From assembly GCF_022808935.1 (NCBI RefSeq), contig NZ_JAKZFR010000001.1, positions 620,001 through 684,000 of the forward strand: a DNA stretch of 64,000 bases, given 5' to 3'. Below, in pieces: positions 34,048 through 45,200 of the stretch. Source of the DNA: Geothrix sp. SG200 (GTDB taxonomy: Bacteria > Acidobacteriota > Holophagae > Holophagales > Holophagaceae). How positions within the stretch are numbered: the stretch's first letter is position 1; each line of letters opens with the position of its first letter. The translations under genes were made by a program, and so were the position numbers. The notes below the pieces were generated by a model that made no database searches, was not told the DNA's origin, and was given only the letters and a program-made list of their open reading frames with translations.

Positions 34048-34098
34048 GGACGCCACGTTCCTCGCGGTAGGCGAAGAGCTCGCCGAAGCGGCCCCACG
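34034..34098 (-). pseudogene. Duplicated 3' fragment of the ABC ATPase gene
   Basis: Read on the reverse strand this gives the same last 20 residues and stop as the neighbouring ATPase (FGELFAYREERGVLTPE). It matches 34265-34329 over 65 bases with 5 differences, all at third codon positions. It is a remnant of a once-functional, diverged second copy. A perfect palindrome GGACAGCGCC-T-GGCGCTGTCC (34157-34177) lies between the copies. Confidence 0.85.
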
Positions 34099-34264
34099 GG
34101 GCCCCCTCCGCGATCGCAAGCCAGAGGCTCCGACTCCGCGAGGGAACCGAGCGGGAGGACAGCGCCTGGCGCTGTCCGTCAGGCGGAGGCGCAGCGGGAG
34201 CGGGAGCACGCGACTAGATGTCGCGTGCGATCGGGGCGGTCGTCAGGTGGGGCCAGGCCGGATG

Positions 34265-35563
34265 CTATTCCGGTGTGAGGACGCCGCGCTCCTCGCGGTA
34301 GGCGAAGAGCTCGCCGAAGCGGCCCCACGCGACGAGCGTCTCGAAGGTCTTCTCCGGATCCTCCATGGGCAGGCGCGTGGCCAGCTCCTGGAGGAGGACC
34401 TCCTCGGACAGCTCGCCATCCTCGAGGTGCATCATCTCCTGCACCACGCGGAAGAGCCGCAGCTCGAGGAGCTGGGCCCGCCAGAGGTCCTTGCGGTCGT
34501 CCATGTTGGCGTTCACGAACCGCTTGCCCAGCGGCGTGAGGAGGACGGCGCGCTTGGGCGTGTCCACGAGATCCAGCATCTCGGCGGCCTTCACCGTGGT
34601 GAGCACCTTCTCGAAGGCGACGTGGGTGTGCGAGGCCACCTGAAAAAGATCGCTGGTGCCGCCCTGCGTCTCCAGGAACTCCAGCAGGCCCAGGATGTCG
34701 CCGCTCTGGGCCTGGGGGAGGGGTTCCACCTGGTCCTCCTGGACCGCGGCGCTGGGGATGGGAGCGGTGACCTGGACGTCGGGCAGCTCCGCGCTGGTGA
34801 AGATGTCGTGGAGGTGGTCCACCAGCTTCATGAACTCCGGCGAGCGGCTGTCCCGCGGCCGGGCCATGGGCACATCCACGATGGTGCGGAGGGTGCCGGG
34901 GCTGCCGGAGAGGATGGCCACGCGGTCGGCCATCAGCAGGGCCTCGCGGATGGACTGGCTGACCATCACGATGGCGGAGGGGTTGCGCTCCTTGTCCGCC
35001 CAGATGTCCATGATCTCGGCGCGCAGCGCCTCGGCCGTGAGGGCGTCCACCTGGCTGAAGGGCTCGTCCATGACCAGGATCTCGGGGTCCACGGCCAGCG
35101 CCCGGGCCACGCCCACGCGCTGCTTGGTGCCGCGGGAGAGCTCGCGGGGGAAGGCCTCCTCGAAGCCTTCGAGGCCGACCTTGCGGATGGCCTGGTGGGC
35201 CCGCTCGCGCACCTCGCCCTCGGGCAGGTCGCGGGCGCGGAGCACCACCCGGACGTTCTCTTCCACGGTCATCCACGGATAGAGGGCGAAGCTCTGGAAC
35301 ACCATGGCCACGCCGGGGTTCAGGCCGTCGAGCTTTTCCCCGTGATGCCGGACTTCGCCCTGCGTGGGCGGCATCAGTCCCGCAAGGAGGCGCAGGAGGG
35401 TGGACTTGCCCGAGCCGTTGGGGCCGATGAGGCAGAGGATCTCGTCTGGGCGCACATCGAGGCGGATGTCCTCCAGGACGCGTTGGACCTTGCCGCGGTG
35501 GCCCTTGAAGCGCATCTGCACGCCGCGGAGTTCACAGATGGGGGAGGTGTAGGGCAGCTGCAT
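34265..35563 (-). CDS. ABC importer ATPase with AAA-associated C-terminal domain
   Basis: A 432-residue protein of the nitrate/sulfonate/taurine group. The ATPase part (about residues 10-250) has Walker A GPNGSGKST, Q-loop MVFQS, signature LSRGTKQRV (a variant of LSGGQ), Walker B ILVMDEP and a switch region with VSQS where His is usual. The C-terminal ~160 residues are a helical winged-helix-like AAA-associated domain (TLVAWGRFGELFAY) known from ATPases paired with fused permeases. It lies 8 bp after the permease stop on the same strand. No periplasmic binding protein gene is nearby, so the substrate is unknown. Confidence 0.9.
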   Translation of the reverse strand: MQLPYTSPICELRGVQMRFKGHRGKVQRVLEDIRLDVRPDEILCLIGPNGSGKSTLLRLLAGLMPPTQGEVRHHGEKLDGLNPGVAMVFQSFALYPWMTVEENVRVVLRARDLPEGEVRERAHQAIRKVGLEGFEEAFPRELSRGTKQRVGVARALAVDPEILVMDEPFSQVDALTAEALRAEIMDIWADKERNPSAIVMVSQSIREALLMADRVAILSGSPGTLRTIVDVPMARPRDSRSPEFMKLVDHLHDIFTSAELPDVQVTAPIPSAAVQEDQVEPLPQAQSGDILGLLEFLETQGGTSDLFQVASHTHVAFEKVLTTVKAAEMLDLVDTPKRAVLLTPLGKRFVNANMDDRKDLWRAQLLELRLFRVVQEMMHLEDGELSEEVLLQELATRLPMEDPEKTFETLVAWGRFGELFAYREERGVLTPE

Positions 35564-35570
35564 GTCCACC

Positions 35571-37319
35571 TCAGCGGTTGAGCGCGTAGCGGGTCTCGGC
35601 CAGGCGGTAGAGCGGCACCCAGACGAGGCGGTTGAAGAGGACGACGATGGCCGCCATGAGCAGGGCGCTGGCGGCGAGGTGGGGCATGGAGCCGCGCTCG
35701 GTGGCCAGCACCACCTCCGCCCCCAGGCCGAAGGTGCGGAGCGTGTGCTGCTTGGCGGTGACGATCTCGGTGATGATGCTCGCGTTCCAGGCACCGCCGG
35801 TCGCCGTCACCCAGCCCGTGACCAGGAAGGGGAAGACCGCCGGGAAATAGAGGGTCCAGCAGCGCTTCCACAGGGACATCCGGTAGGCCTTGGAGGCCTC
35901 CCTCAGGTCCGCGGGGATGGCCTGGGCCCCCGCGATGATGTTGAAGAGCAGGTACCACTGGGTGGACAGCACCATCAGCAGCACGCAGCTCACGCCGAGG
36001 CCGATGCCCAGGGAGCTGAACACCATGATGAGGGACGCGAAGATCAGGGAGGAGGGGAAGGAGGCCGCCACCTGGACCACGGATTGGAGGCGCCGCGACC
36101 AGACCGGGGACATGCCGATCCACAGGCCCACGGGCAGCGTCCAGATGGTGGCCAGGAACGTGGAAAGCAGCACCCGGGACAGAGAGGCGCCGCCGGCTTT
36201 CAGCAGCTGCACCCATTTCTCGGCGTCGACCTCCGCCAGCAGGCGCACCACGGAGACCCCGCCGAGGGCGATCAGGGCCAGCACCCCCAGCATGGCGGAG
36301 GCGCCCACCCAGGAGAGCAGGCGGCCCGGGCGCTCGATCTCCTGCTGGGCCTTGCGGATGAGGGCGGGCCGCGGGGTTCGCTGCTGCAGGCGCTGGTTGC
36401 GGCGCATCTCCAGCCACTTGAGCAGGCGCGAGCGGCGGAAGAGCCGCAGCAGCCAGTTGTCGCCCGGGTCCACCTCGGCGCCTTCGTCCACCTGGAAGCG
36501 CTGGGACCAGGCCACCACGGGGCGCCAGACCAGCTGATCCAGCAGCACCACCAACACCAGCATGGTCAGGATGGCCCAGATCTGGGCCCGGCCGTTGCCC
36601 TGCTCCACCGCGGTGTTCATGTACGAGCCCACGCCCGGCAGCTGGAAGTTCTTGTCGCCGGCCCTGAAGGCCTCGGCGGACATGAGGAAGAACCAGCTGT
36701 TGGCGACGCTCACCATGGAGTTCCACACCAGGCCCGGCGTGGCGAAGGGGATCTCCACCCAGCGGAGCTTCTGGAGCCAGGTGAAGCCGTACAGGCCCGA
36801 GGTCTCCTCCAGCTCCTTCGGAATGGTCTTCAGCGACTGATAGAAGCTGAAGGCCATGTTCCAGGCCTGGCAGGTGACGATGAGCAGCACGGCCGACAGC
36901 TCCAGCCCGATGTTGCTGCGGGGGAAGAGCGTGAGCATGAGCAGCAGCACCGGCGGGAGGAAGGCCAGGAGGGGCACGCTCTGCAGGATGTCGAGGATGG
37001 GGACGAGGATGCGCTCAGCCAGGGGATCCTTGGCCGCCCAGTAGGCCACCACCAGCGTGAAGGCGAGGGACACGAGGTACGCGGCCACGGCGCGGATCAG
37101 GGAGAGCAGGAGATACTTGGGCAGGGCCCAGGCGCTGAGGTCGATCACCACTGTGGGGCGCTGGACGGAAGCCCACTCCTTCCCCACCAGCCAGAGCGCC
37201 GCCAAGGTGCCCGCGAGGGCCGCCAACACGAGCAGGTCGATCCAGCGCCGGCGCCGGATGGGCGCCGTCAGAAGGTTCATCGCCTGGCCCCAGACGCTGT
37301 CAAGCAATCGGTGGATCAT
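35571..37319 (-). CDS. ABC importer permease with two fused BPD_transp domains
   Basis: A 582-residue membrane protein with two permease halves. Each has an EAA-type cytoplasmic loop: LEETSGLYGFTWLQKLRWVE in the first half and LREASKAYRMSLWKRCW in the second, the helices that contact the ATPase. About ten to twelve hydrophobic spans are visible, with a charged linker between the halves (about residues 290-350, RRSRLLKWLEMRRNQRLQQR). Because one polypeptide supplies both halves, one gene completes the channel. The start at 37319 is an estimate; the frame is open to 37370. It is divergent from the kinase gene. Confidence 0.88.
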   Translation of the reverse strand: MIHRLLDSVWGQAMNLLTAPIRRRRWIDLLVLAALAGTLAALWLVGKEWASVQRPTVVIDLSAWALPKYLLLSLIRAVAAYLVSLAFTLVVAYWAAKDPLAERILVPILDILQSVPLLAFLPPVLLLMLTLFPRSNIGLELSAVLLIVTCQAWNMAFSFYQSLKTIPKELEETSGLYGFTWLQKLRWVEIPFATPGLVWNSMVSVANSWFFLMSAEAFRAGDKNFQLPGVGSYMNTAVEQGNGRAQIWAILTMLVLVVLLDQLVWRPVVAWSQRFQVDEGAEVDPGDNWLLRLFRRSRLLKWLEMRRNQRLQQRTPRPALIRKAQQEIERPGRLLSWVGASAMLGVLALIALGGVSVVRLLAEVDAEKWVQLLKAGGASLSRVLLSTFLATIWTLPVGLWIGMSPVWSRRLQSVVQVAASFPSSLIFASLIMVFSSLGIGLGVSCVLLMVLSTQWYLLFNIIAGAQAIPADLREASKAYRMSLWKRCWTLYFPAVFPFLVTGWVTATGGAWNASIITEIVTAKQHTLRTFGLGAEVVLATERGSMPHLAASALLMAAIVVLFNRLVWVPLYRLAETRYALNR

Positions 37320-37562
37320 GGCCGGTCCGGAGACTCGGAAGGGGCGCGGACGAGCGCGCCGCCATCCCATTCAGGGTGCGGATTCGGGGGAGCCGGGGGT
37401 GGCCGCCTCAGCGGGCGGCGCACCACGACGGAGGTTCGGAAAGGTCGGATTGTCGTCCCATCGAACCTCCTTTCCGGCGCCGGGGCCAGGGCCAGTCTGA
37501 CCGCCCCGCATGGGGGGGGTCAACCCGGGAAGTGCTTCACCTGCAGCCTCAAAGGGGGCACC

Positions 37563-40500
37563 ATGAACGGTCCAACGGGAGCGGAATCGTGCGGGAAGGC
37601 ATTCGTGGCGACCGCTGAGGAGCGGGTGCTGGCCTTGGCCGTGGCCCGTGGCCTGCTCGAGCCCGCCGACGCTGCCTCTCGTGGGCTCGACGAGCTGGTC
37701 GCCGCCGGGCGCCTCGCCGAAGGGGACCGGCGGATGCTGGAGCAGGACCTGGCCGATCTGCAGGCGGCGGACTCGACCCACTGGTCCCTGGAGGTCACGG
37801 CCCAAGCGCCGGGGACGCCGGACGGGGTGCCGCCGGAGGTGGCCCTCCTGGCGGATCCGTCGGATCCCGCCCTTGAATCCGTCCTCCCTCTGGCGGCCCA
37901 TCGGCAGAGCGGCATCTTCCGGGCCCGGACCCTCGAGCGCTGGGGCCGGTTCGAATCCCTTGAGCTGCTCGGCGAAGGGGGCATGGGCCGCGTGTTCCGC
38001 GCCACGGACTCGCGTCTCCGCCGGGTGGTGGCCCTGAAGCTCCTGCGGCGGGACGATCCGGAGCTCATCCGGCGGTTCATCCACGAGGCCCAGCTCCAGG
38101 CCCGGGTCGATCATCCCAACGTCTGCCGGGTGCATGAGATCGGCGAATGGCGCGGCCAGCCCTACATCGTCATGCAGTTCATCTCCGGCGAAACCTTCCT
38201 CCAGGCCGCCCACACCCTGTCGCTGGAAGAGCTGCTCCGCCTGATGAAGGAGGTCTGCGAAGGGGTCCACGCGGCCCATCGCATGGGGCTCATCCACCGG
38301 GACCTGAACCCGGCCAACCTGATGGTGGAGCGGCTGGAGGACGGATCCACCCGGGCCAGCGTGCTCGACTTCGGGCTGGCCCGGGGCCTCGGGGACGGGC
38401 GGCTCACGGAGACCGGGCGGGTCATGGGCACCGTCAGCTACATGTCGCCCGAGCAGGCTCGCGGGCATACGGCCCTGCTGGACCGCCGGACGGACGTCTA
38501 CTCTCTGGGCGCCACCCTCTACGAGCTGCTGACCGGGAATCCGCCCTTCGAAGGAGAAGGGCTCGAGCGGATGTCGCGCATCGTGAGGGACGATCCCGTG
38601 CCGGTTCGGCGGCTGGTGCCCACCATCCCGGCCGACCTCGACACCGTGGTGCTCACCTGCCTCCAGAAGGATCCGCGCCGCCGGTACCCCACGGCCAGAG
38701 CCCTGGGGGACGACCTCCAGCGCATCCTGGACGGCGAGCCCATCCAGGCCCGCGCGGCGACGCCCATGGAGCAGCTCGGGCGCTGGATCAGGAAGCACAA
38801 GGCCCTGGTGGCGGCTTCGGCGGCGATCCTCCTCACCGCCGCTGTCTTCGGGGGATTCGCGCTGAGGGAGCGGCTGCGCGCCCAGGCCCAGGCCGCCTAC
38901 GCCCAGCGCTTCGCCCAGGCCGCGGAACGGATCGAGGCCTTGGCCCGCTACCTCCGCATCCAGCCGGCGAGGGATCTGACCCGCGACCAGGCGGACCTCC
39001 GGGCCCGGGTCGAGGCGCTGTCCCAGGAGGTCCAGGCTGCGGGATCGCTGGCCGCGTCGCCGGGCGCCTACGCCTTGGGGCGGGCCCGCCTGGCCCTGGG
39101 CGATCCCGCCGGGGCCCGGACCCAGTTGGAACGGGCCTGGACCCTGGGGTTCCGGACGCCGGAGGCCGCCCATGCCGAGGGCCGGGCCCTGGCCGCGATC
39201 TACCAGATCGAGCTGGGCAAGGCCGCCGCCTTGCCGGATCCGGAGCTGCGGCGACGCCGACTCGATGAGCTGAAGGATTCCCTGCGGAATCCCGCGGCGG
39301 ACTGGCTGAGACGCGGCGCCAGCGCCAGCCTCGAGCCCCAGGCCTTCCGGACGGGGCTGCTCATGCTGATGGAGGGCCAGCCCCAGGAAGCCATCCGGCT
39401 GGCGCGGGAGGCCCAGGCGCAGGCCCCGTGGTTCTACGAGGCCCTGCGCCTGGAGGCGGAGGCTTGGCTGGTCCAGGCCCGCTTCGCCCAGGAAGCCTCG
39501 GTGGCCAGGCCGGCCCTGGAGGCCGCAGGCAGGGCCCTCGCGGAGGCGGAACTCCGGGCCCCCTGCGACGTGGGCCTTCTCGAGCTGGATCTGCGGCGCT
39601 GGCAGGAGGCAGTGGCGCAGGGCTGGCAGACCGGGGCGGATCCGGAGGTCCCGGTCCTGGCCCAGGTGGCCGTGGCCGACCGCTGGGCCCGGCTCGAGCC
39701 CACCGCCGCCGGACCTTTGGCTTGGCGGGCTCGGGCCCGTGGGGAGATGGCGCGGTTCCTGACCTTCCAGGAAAAGGATCCCGGAGCCTGGCTGAGCCGG
39801 GCCAGGACGGATGCGGAAGAGTCCCTGCGGCGGGATCCTGGCGAAGTCGAGGCCTTCGCGGCCCAGGCCTCCGTGCTCCGCACCGAGGGCTACCGCCTGA
39901 TGAGCCGGGGGGCGGATCCCTCGTCCCGGCTGGAGGAGGCCATGGCCGCCGCCGATCAGGGCCTCCGCCTGGATCCGGCGCACATCGTCCTCATGAACAT
40001 CCGCAATTCCGCCCTGCTGGCCTGGATCGACCATGCCCGCCTGAGTGGAACGTACCAGCGCGCGGCTGTGCTGCCATACCTCCAGATGGCCCGGGTTGAG
40101 GCGGGGGCCCATCCTGAAGACGCGTATTACCAGGCGAACCTGGGCGGGGTGGCTCAAGCCATGGCGAAGGCCGAGTTGGCATCCGGCCAGGACCCTACCG
40201 CCGACGTGGAGGAGGCCGTTCGAGCCTATGAAGCTGGTCTGAAGCTCCAGCCACGTCACACAGGCCTTCATCGGGGCATTCTTATCGCATGGGCGGTCCA
40301 GGCCCGGGCCATGGCAAGGAAGGGGGGGGACCTCTCAGGCGTCGCCGAGCAGGCGCGAGCGGCGTTCCAGCGAGCACAGAGCGTCGAAGTGCCCCTTGAG
40401 ACCTTGACGCCCTTTTTTCTCGACGTCCTCACTTCGGCTGCGACCCGGGCCTTGGCGCAGGGCCAGGAGGCCGGCGCCTATCTGGATGAGGCTGGGCGGC

Positions 40501-40787
40501 TGCCCGTCCAACAGGACAGCAGATCCGAAGACCCGGTGGAGCCAGGCGCGATCCGGCTGCGCTACATCGCCCTCATGCTGCGCTCAGGCCATCAACCCCA
40601 GCCGCCGGCCCTACGGGAGACAGGGAATGCCATTGCCAGCGCCCTGATGCGTCTCAAGCCCGTGGATCCCGGCTTTTGGATGGCCCTGGCTCAATTCCGG
40701 GAAGCTACAGGCGACTCTGCCGCCGCAGCCCAGGCACGAGCGCGAGGCAGGGCCCTGGAGGCCGGGAGCAGGCCCATCACCCGTTGA
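37563..40787 (+). CDS. Transmembrane Ser/Thr protein kinase with large helical C-terminus
   Basis: A 1074-residue PknB-like kinase. An N-terminal helical region precedes the kinase domain (about residues 129-395): glycine loop LLGEGGMGRVF, VALKLL Lys, catalytic loop HRDLNPANLM (usual Lys replaced by Asn), DFG, and the activation segment ending GTVSYMSPEQARG. One transmembrane span follows at about 412-435 (VAASAAILLTAAVFGGFAL). The remaining ~640 residues are Ala/Leu/Arg-rich TPR-like helix pairs, presumably a sensor or scaffold outside the membrane. The ATG is preceded by AAGGGGG. The frame could be opened far upstream, but that part is antisense to the permease gene. Its 3' end overlaps a convergent gene by 11 bp. 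Confidence 0.93.
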   Translation: MNGPTGAESCGKAFVATAEERVLALAVARGLLEPADAASRGLDELVAAGRLAEGDRRMLEQDLADLQAADSTHWSLEVTAQAPGTPDGVPPEVALLADPSDPALESVLPLAAHRQSGIFRARTLERWGRFESLELLGEGGMGRVFRATDSRLRRVVALKLLRRDDPELIRRFIHEAQLQARVDHPNVCRVHEIGEWRGQPYIVMQFISGETFLQAAHTLSLEELLRLMKEVCEGVHAAHRMGLIHRDLNPANLMVERLEDGSTRASVLDFGLARGLGDGRLTETGRVMGTVSYMSPEQARGHTALLDRRTDVYSLGATLYELLTGNPPFEGEGLERMSRIVRDDPVPVRRLVPTIPADLDTVVLTCLQKDPRRRYPTARALGDDLQRILDGEPIQARAATPMEQLGRWIRKHKALVAASAAILLTAAVFGGFALRERLRAQAQAAYAQRFAQAAERIEALARYLRIQPARDLTRDQADLRARVEALSQEVQAAGSLAASPGAYALGRARLALGDPAGARTQLERAWTLGFRTPEAAHAEGRALAAIYQIELGKAAALPDPELRRRRLDELKDSLRNPAADWLRRGASASLEPQAFRTGLLMLMEGQPQEAIRLAREAQAQAPWFYEALRLEAEAWLVQARFAQEASVARPALEAAGRALAEAELRAPCDVGLLELDLRRWQEAVAQGWQTGADPEVPVLAQVAVADRWARLEPTAAGPLAWRARARGEMARFLTFQEKDPGAWLSRARTDAEESLRRDPGEVEAFAAQASVLRTEGYRLMSRGADPSSRLEEAMAAADQGLRLDPAHIVLMNIRNSALLAWIDHARLSGTYQRAAVLPYLQMARVEAGAHPEDAYYQANLGGVAQAMAKAELASGQDPTADVEEAVRAYEAGLKLQPRHTGLHRGILIAWAVQARAMARKGGDLSGVAEQARAAFQRAQSVEVPLETLTPFFLDVLTSAATRALAQGQEAGAYLDEAGRLPVQQDSRSEDPVEPGAIRLRYIALMLRSGHQPQPPALRETGNAIASALMRLKPVDPGFWMALAQFREATGDSAAAAQARARGRALEAGSRPITR

Positions 40788-41130
40788 TGGGGTTCATGGT
40801 GCTCTTGCAGAGGAACGCCGGGGTGGTGCCATCGGGCTTGGGCAGGGTCCAGAGCTGGTCCACCACGCCGGGGCTTATCAGGATGTCGGGCTGGTCGCCG
40901 ATGAGGCTCGCGGCCTGGGGAAAGTGCTGGAGGAAATCCTCCCGGGTCATGCGCTTGCCTTCCGCGGGGCCGCCTATATCGTAGAACTTGCGGAACACCT
41001 GCACGGCCCGGTCGCTCCACACGAGCGCATCGGATGAGTTGGGATCGATGGCGAGGGTCCGCGCCGTGCCGTCGGGCATGAGCACGTCCAGGGTGATGCC
41101 GGTGATTCTGGGCCGGGGTGCGGTGGGCAT
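40777..41130 (-). CDS. Hypothetical protein, 117 aa
   Basis: Reverse-strand gene after GGAGG, encoding MPTAPRPRITGITLDVLMPD, then a beta-rich stretch and a helical middle (REDFLQHFPQAASLIGDQPD) and a hydrophobic/aromatic end. No signal peptide or membrane span. It precedes the MoxR gene on the same strand direction by 43 bp but is downstream in transcription, so the two may be co-transcribed. Unknown family; perhaps a small regulator or scaffold of MoxR. Confidence 0.65.
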   Translation of the reverse strand: MPTAPRPRITGITLDVLMPDGTARTLAIDPNSSDALVWSDRAVQVFRKFYDIGGPAEGKRMTREDFLQHFPQAASLIGDQPDILISPGVVDQLWTLPKPDGTTPAFLCKSTMNPING

Positions 41131-41173
41131 GGAACCTCCTGTGGGATGAGCCGGAGGGTGGGCTCGGTCCGGC

Positions 41174-42124
<951 letters not shown>

Positions 42125-42233
42125 GATGCGACCATTCTGACCGCCCCGCTCCAGGCCTGGGAACCCGCAATCGGAGGATCCGGCAGAGGGGCCTAGTCGG
42201 GCGTACCATGGGGGACGTCCGCCCGGGGGAGCG

Positions 42234-45200
42234 ATGCTCCGACCCGCCATGACACCCGCGCCTGGGGACCACGTCGTGCGCTACGTGGGCGATCGTCTGC
42301 GCGTGGACCTGGCCCATCCCGCGCCGGGGCACGCCGGCTGGCGGGCCTTCCTCCGCACGAACCTCACCCGGGGCGATCGAGCCCGGGAGGAGATCCTGGC
42401 CCGGGCCGGCACCCTCCCCGGCGAGGCCCTCACCTTCGCCGGGGCCGCCTGGCGGGATCTGCCCCTCCAGACTGAAGAGGGCGGCTGGTCCCTGGATCTG
42501 GTCCTCACGGAGCCTGGCCCCTTCCGCGCCAAGGCCTACGCGGTGGATCCCGCCGGCTACCAGCACTGGCCGGCGGGGGACGACCTGGGCGTGAGCGTCC
42601 TGCCGGACCGGCTGCGCTCGGCCAACCTCGTCTACTGCGCCTTCCCCCGCATGTTCGGGCCCGCCCGCGCCTTCCGGGAGACGCGGGATCCCGCCCGGGA
42701 GGCCGCCTGGGCGGAGCTCGACGGGCAGGGGGTGACGGTGATTCCGCCCTCGGGCACCCTGCGGGACCTCACGGCCTGCCTGCCCCACATCTTCGACACG
42801 CTGGGCTGCCGCATCCTGCACCTGCTGCCGGTGGGGCCGGTGCCCACCACCTTCGCCCGCATGGGGCGCTTCGGGAGCCCCTACGCCCAGCTGGACCTCA
42901 CGGCCATCGACCCCGCCCTGGTGGTCTTCGACCGGCGCACCACGGCCGTGGACCAGTTCCGGGAACTGGCGGACGGCGTGCATCTCCGGGGCGGAAGCCT
43001 CTTCCTGGACATCGTGGTGAACCACACGGGCTGGAGCTCCCGGCTGATGGAAACCCACCCGGAGTGGTTCCGCCGGGAACCGGACGGGAGCTTCCACAGC
43101 CCTGGCGCCTGGGGTGTCACCTGGGGCGACCTGGCGGAGCTGGAGGGCGGCCCACCCGCCTTCTGGGAGACCGTCGCCGAGTCCCTGCTCACCTGGTGCC
43201 GCCGCGGAGTGGACGGCTTCCGTTGCGATGCCGGGTACCTGGTGCCCATGCCCGTCTGGCAGTACCTCGGCGCCCGGGTGCGGCGGGAATTCCCCGACTG
43301 CGCGTTCCTTCTCGAAGGCCTGGGCGGAAGCTGGGAGGCCACCGAGCGCCTCCTGGGCGAAGGCGGCCTGCAGTGGGCCTACTCGGAGTTGTTCCAGAAC
43401 CACGAGCCCCGCCCCGTGGCCGCCTACCTGGACCATTGCCTCCGCCATGCGCCGCGGCTGGGCCCCCTGGTGCACTTCAGCGAGACCCACGACAACGACC
43501 GCCTGGCCGTGCGGGGAGCCACCTGGTCCCTGATGCGCACCCGGCTCTGCGGCCTGGCGAGCCACTGTGGAGCCTACGGCTTCACCACCGGGGTGGAGTG
43601 GCTGGCGGCGGAAAAGCTGGACGTTCACGAGGCCCGGGGCCTGGCTTGGGGCGCCGAGCCGAACCTCGTGCCGGAGCTGGCGGCCCTCCACCGCCTGCTG
43701 GCGGAGCATCCCTGCTTCTTCGACGGCGCGGCGGTGGCGCGCCTGAGCCCGGAGGATTCGCCGGTGCTCGCGCTGGCCCGCCGCTCCGCCGAGGGGCTGG
43801 ACCGCTGCCTCGTGCTTGTGAACCTGGACGTGCGCGAGCCCCGGGAGCTGGTTCTGGCGGAGACGGCCTGGACCAGCCTGGGGGCGCCTGCCCTGGACCT
43901 GCTGGGCGCGCCGCCGGAGATCCGGCGTTCCGAGGGCCGCGTGGGGTTCCTCCTCCACCCCGGCGCGGCCCACTGCCTGGCGGACCGGCCCGCCCCTGCG
44001 GGACTCTCCGGCGAGGCCTACCGCGCCCGCCGGGCCCAGGCCGCCTGGGGCTTCCAGCGGCTGGCCGAGGCCATCCCCGCGGAGGCCATCGGGCCCTGCG
44101 ACTGGCGCCTGCTGGCGACGCGGGTGGACCGGGATCCCGCGGCCTTCCTGGCGGCCCTGCCGCGACTGGACCCCGCGCGGGCCTCCGCGGACCTGCTCGG
44201 CGCTCTGGATGCGGCGGCGAGCGGGGACCGCTACCCCGCCGTGGCCCTCTGGGGACCCGAAGATGCCGCCCGTGTCTTGCCCGTGCCGCCGGGGCACCGG
44301 GTTCTCATCGAGGATGCCCTGCCGTTTTCCGCGACGCTCCGTGCGGTCGGGGCCTTGGACCTGAACCTGCGCTCGATCCCGGCCGGGGGCCGGCACTTCG
44401 CCGCGCTGCCCCCGCGGCCGGGCGATGCGGCCGGCCTGGCGGACCTCCACCTGGACCGCTTCGGCGAGGAAGGGCCCCCGATCCGGGGACAGCTCCGGTT
44501 CTGCCCTGCGCTCCCGTGCTTCTCCAGCCACGGCGAATCGGGGCTGGCCCTGCTCACCAACGGCCGCGGCGGCATGGCCCGGGTGCACGCGGACCTGGGG
44601 GCCATCGCCTCGAAGTACGACTGCCTGCTGGGCGCCAACCTGCATCCGGACCTGCCCTGCGATCGCCATGTGCTGGTGAAGCGGCTTCGGGCCTGGGTCA
44701 TCGCCGACGGGTTCCTCTCGGCCCTCGGGGCGGACAACCTCGAGGGCTTCGAGCCCGGCCCGCCGGCCCGCTGGCGCTTCCGGGCCCACGCCGGGGATGG
44801 CCGGACGGTGCCCGTCCACCTCGACGCGGAGATGCCGGAGGGCCGGAACGCGGTGGTGCTGAGGTTCAGCCGCGGAGCGGGGAAGGAGGTCTCCGGAGAA
44901 ATCCGCGTGGGCCTCACGGTGCGACTGGACCTGGAGGACCGCAGCTTCCACGAGGAGACCACCTGGAGCCCGGACCTGGACCGCCGCTTCGCCGCGGCCA
45001 CTTCCCCGCTGAGCGGCCGTCCGGGCTTCCAGGTCCGCCTGGCGGCGGACCGCGGGCTGCGGGCCGGGAGCGAAGGGGGGAGCTACCACCCCGAGCCCGA
45101 GTGGTGCCGGGGCATCCCGCATCCCGTGGAGGCCGGCCGGGGGATGCGGGCGCAGGGGGATGCCTGGAGTCCCGGCTGGTTCGAGCTGCCCCTTCCTCCG

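Noticed and set aside
35562-37562. Forward extension of the kinase ORF upstream of 37563
   Set aside because: That part is antisense to the permease gene and has Gly/Gln/His-rich nonsense composition; the ATG with a good ribosome site is at 37563.
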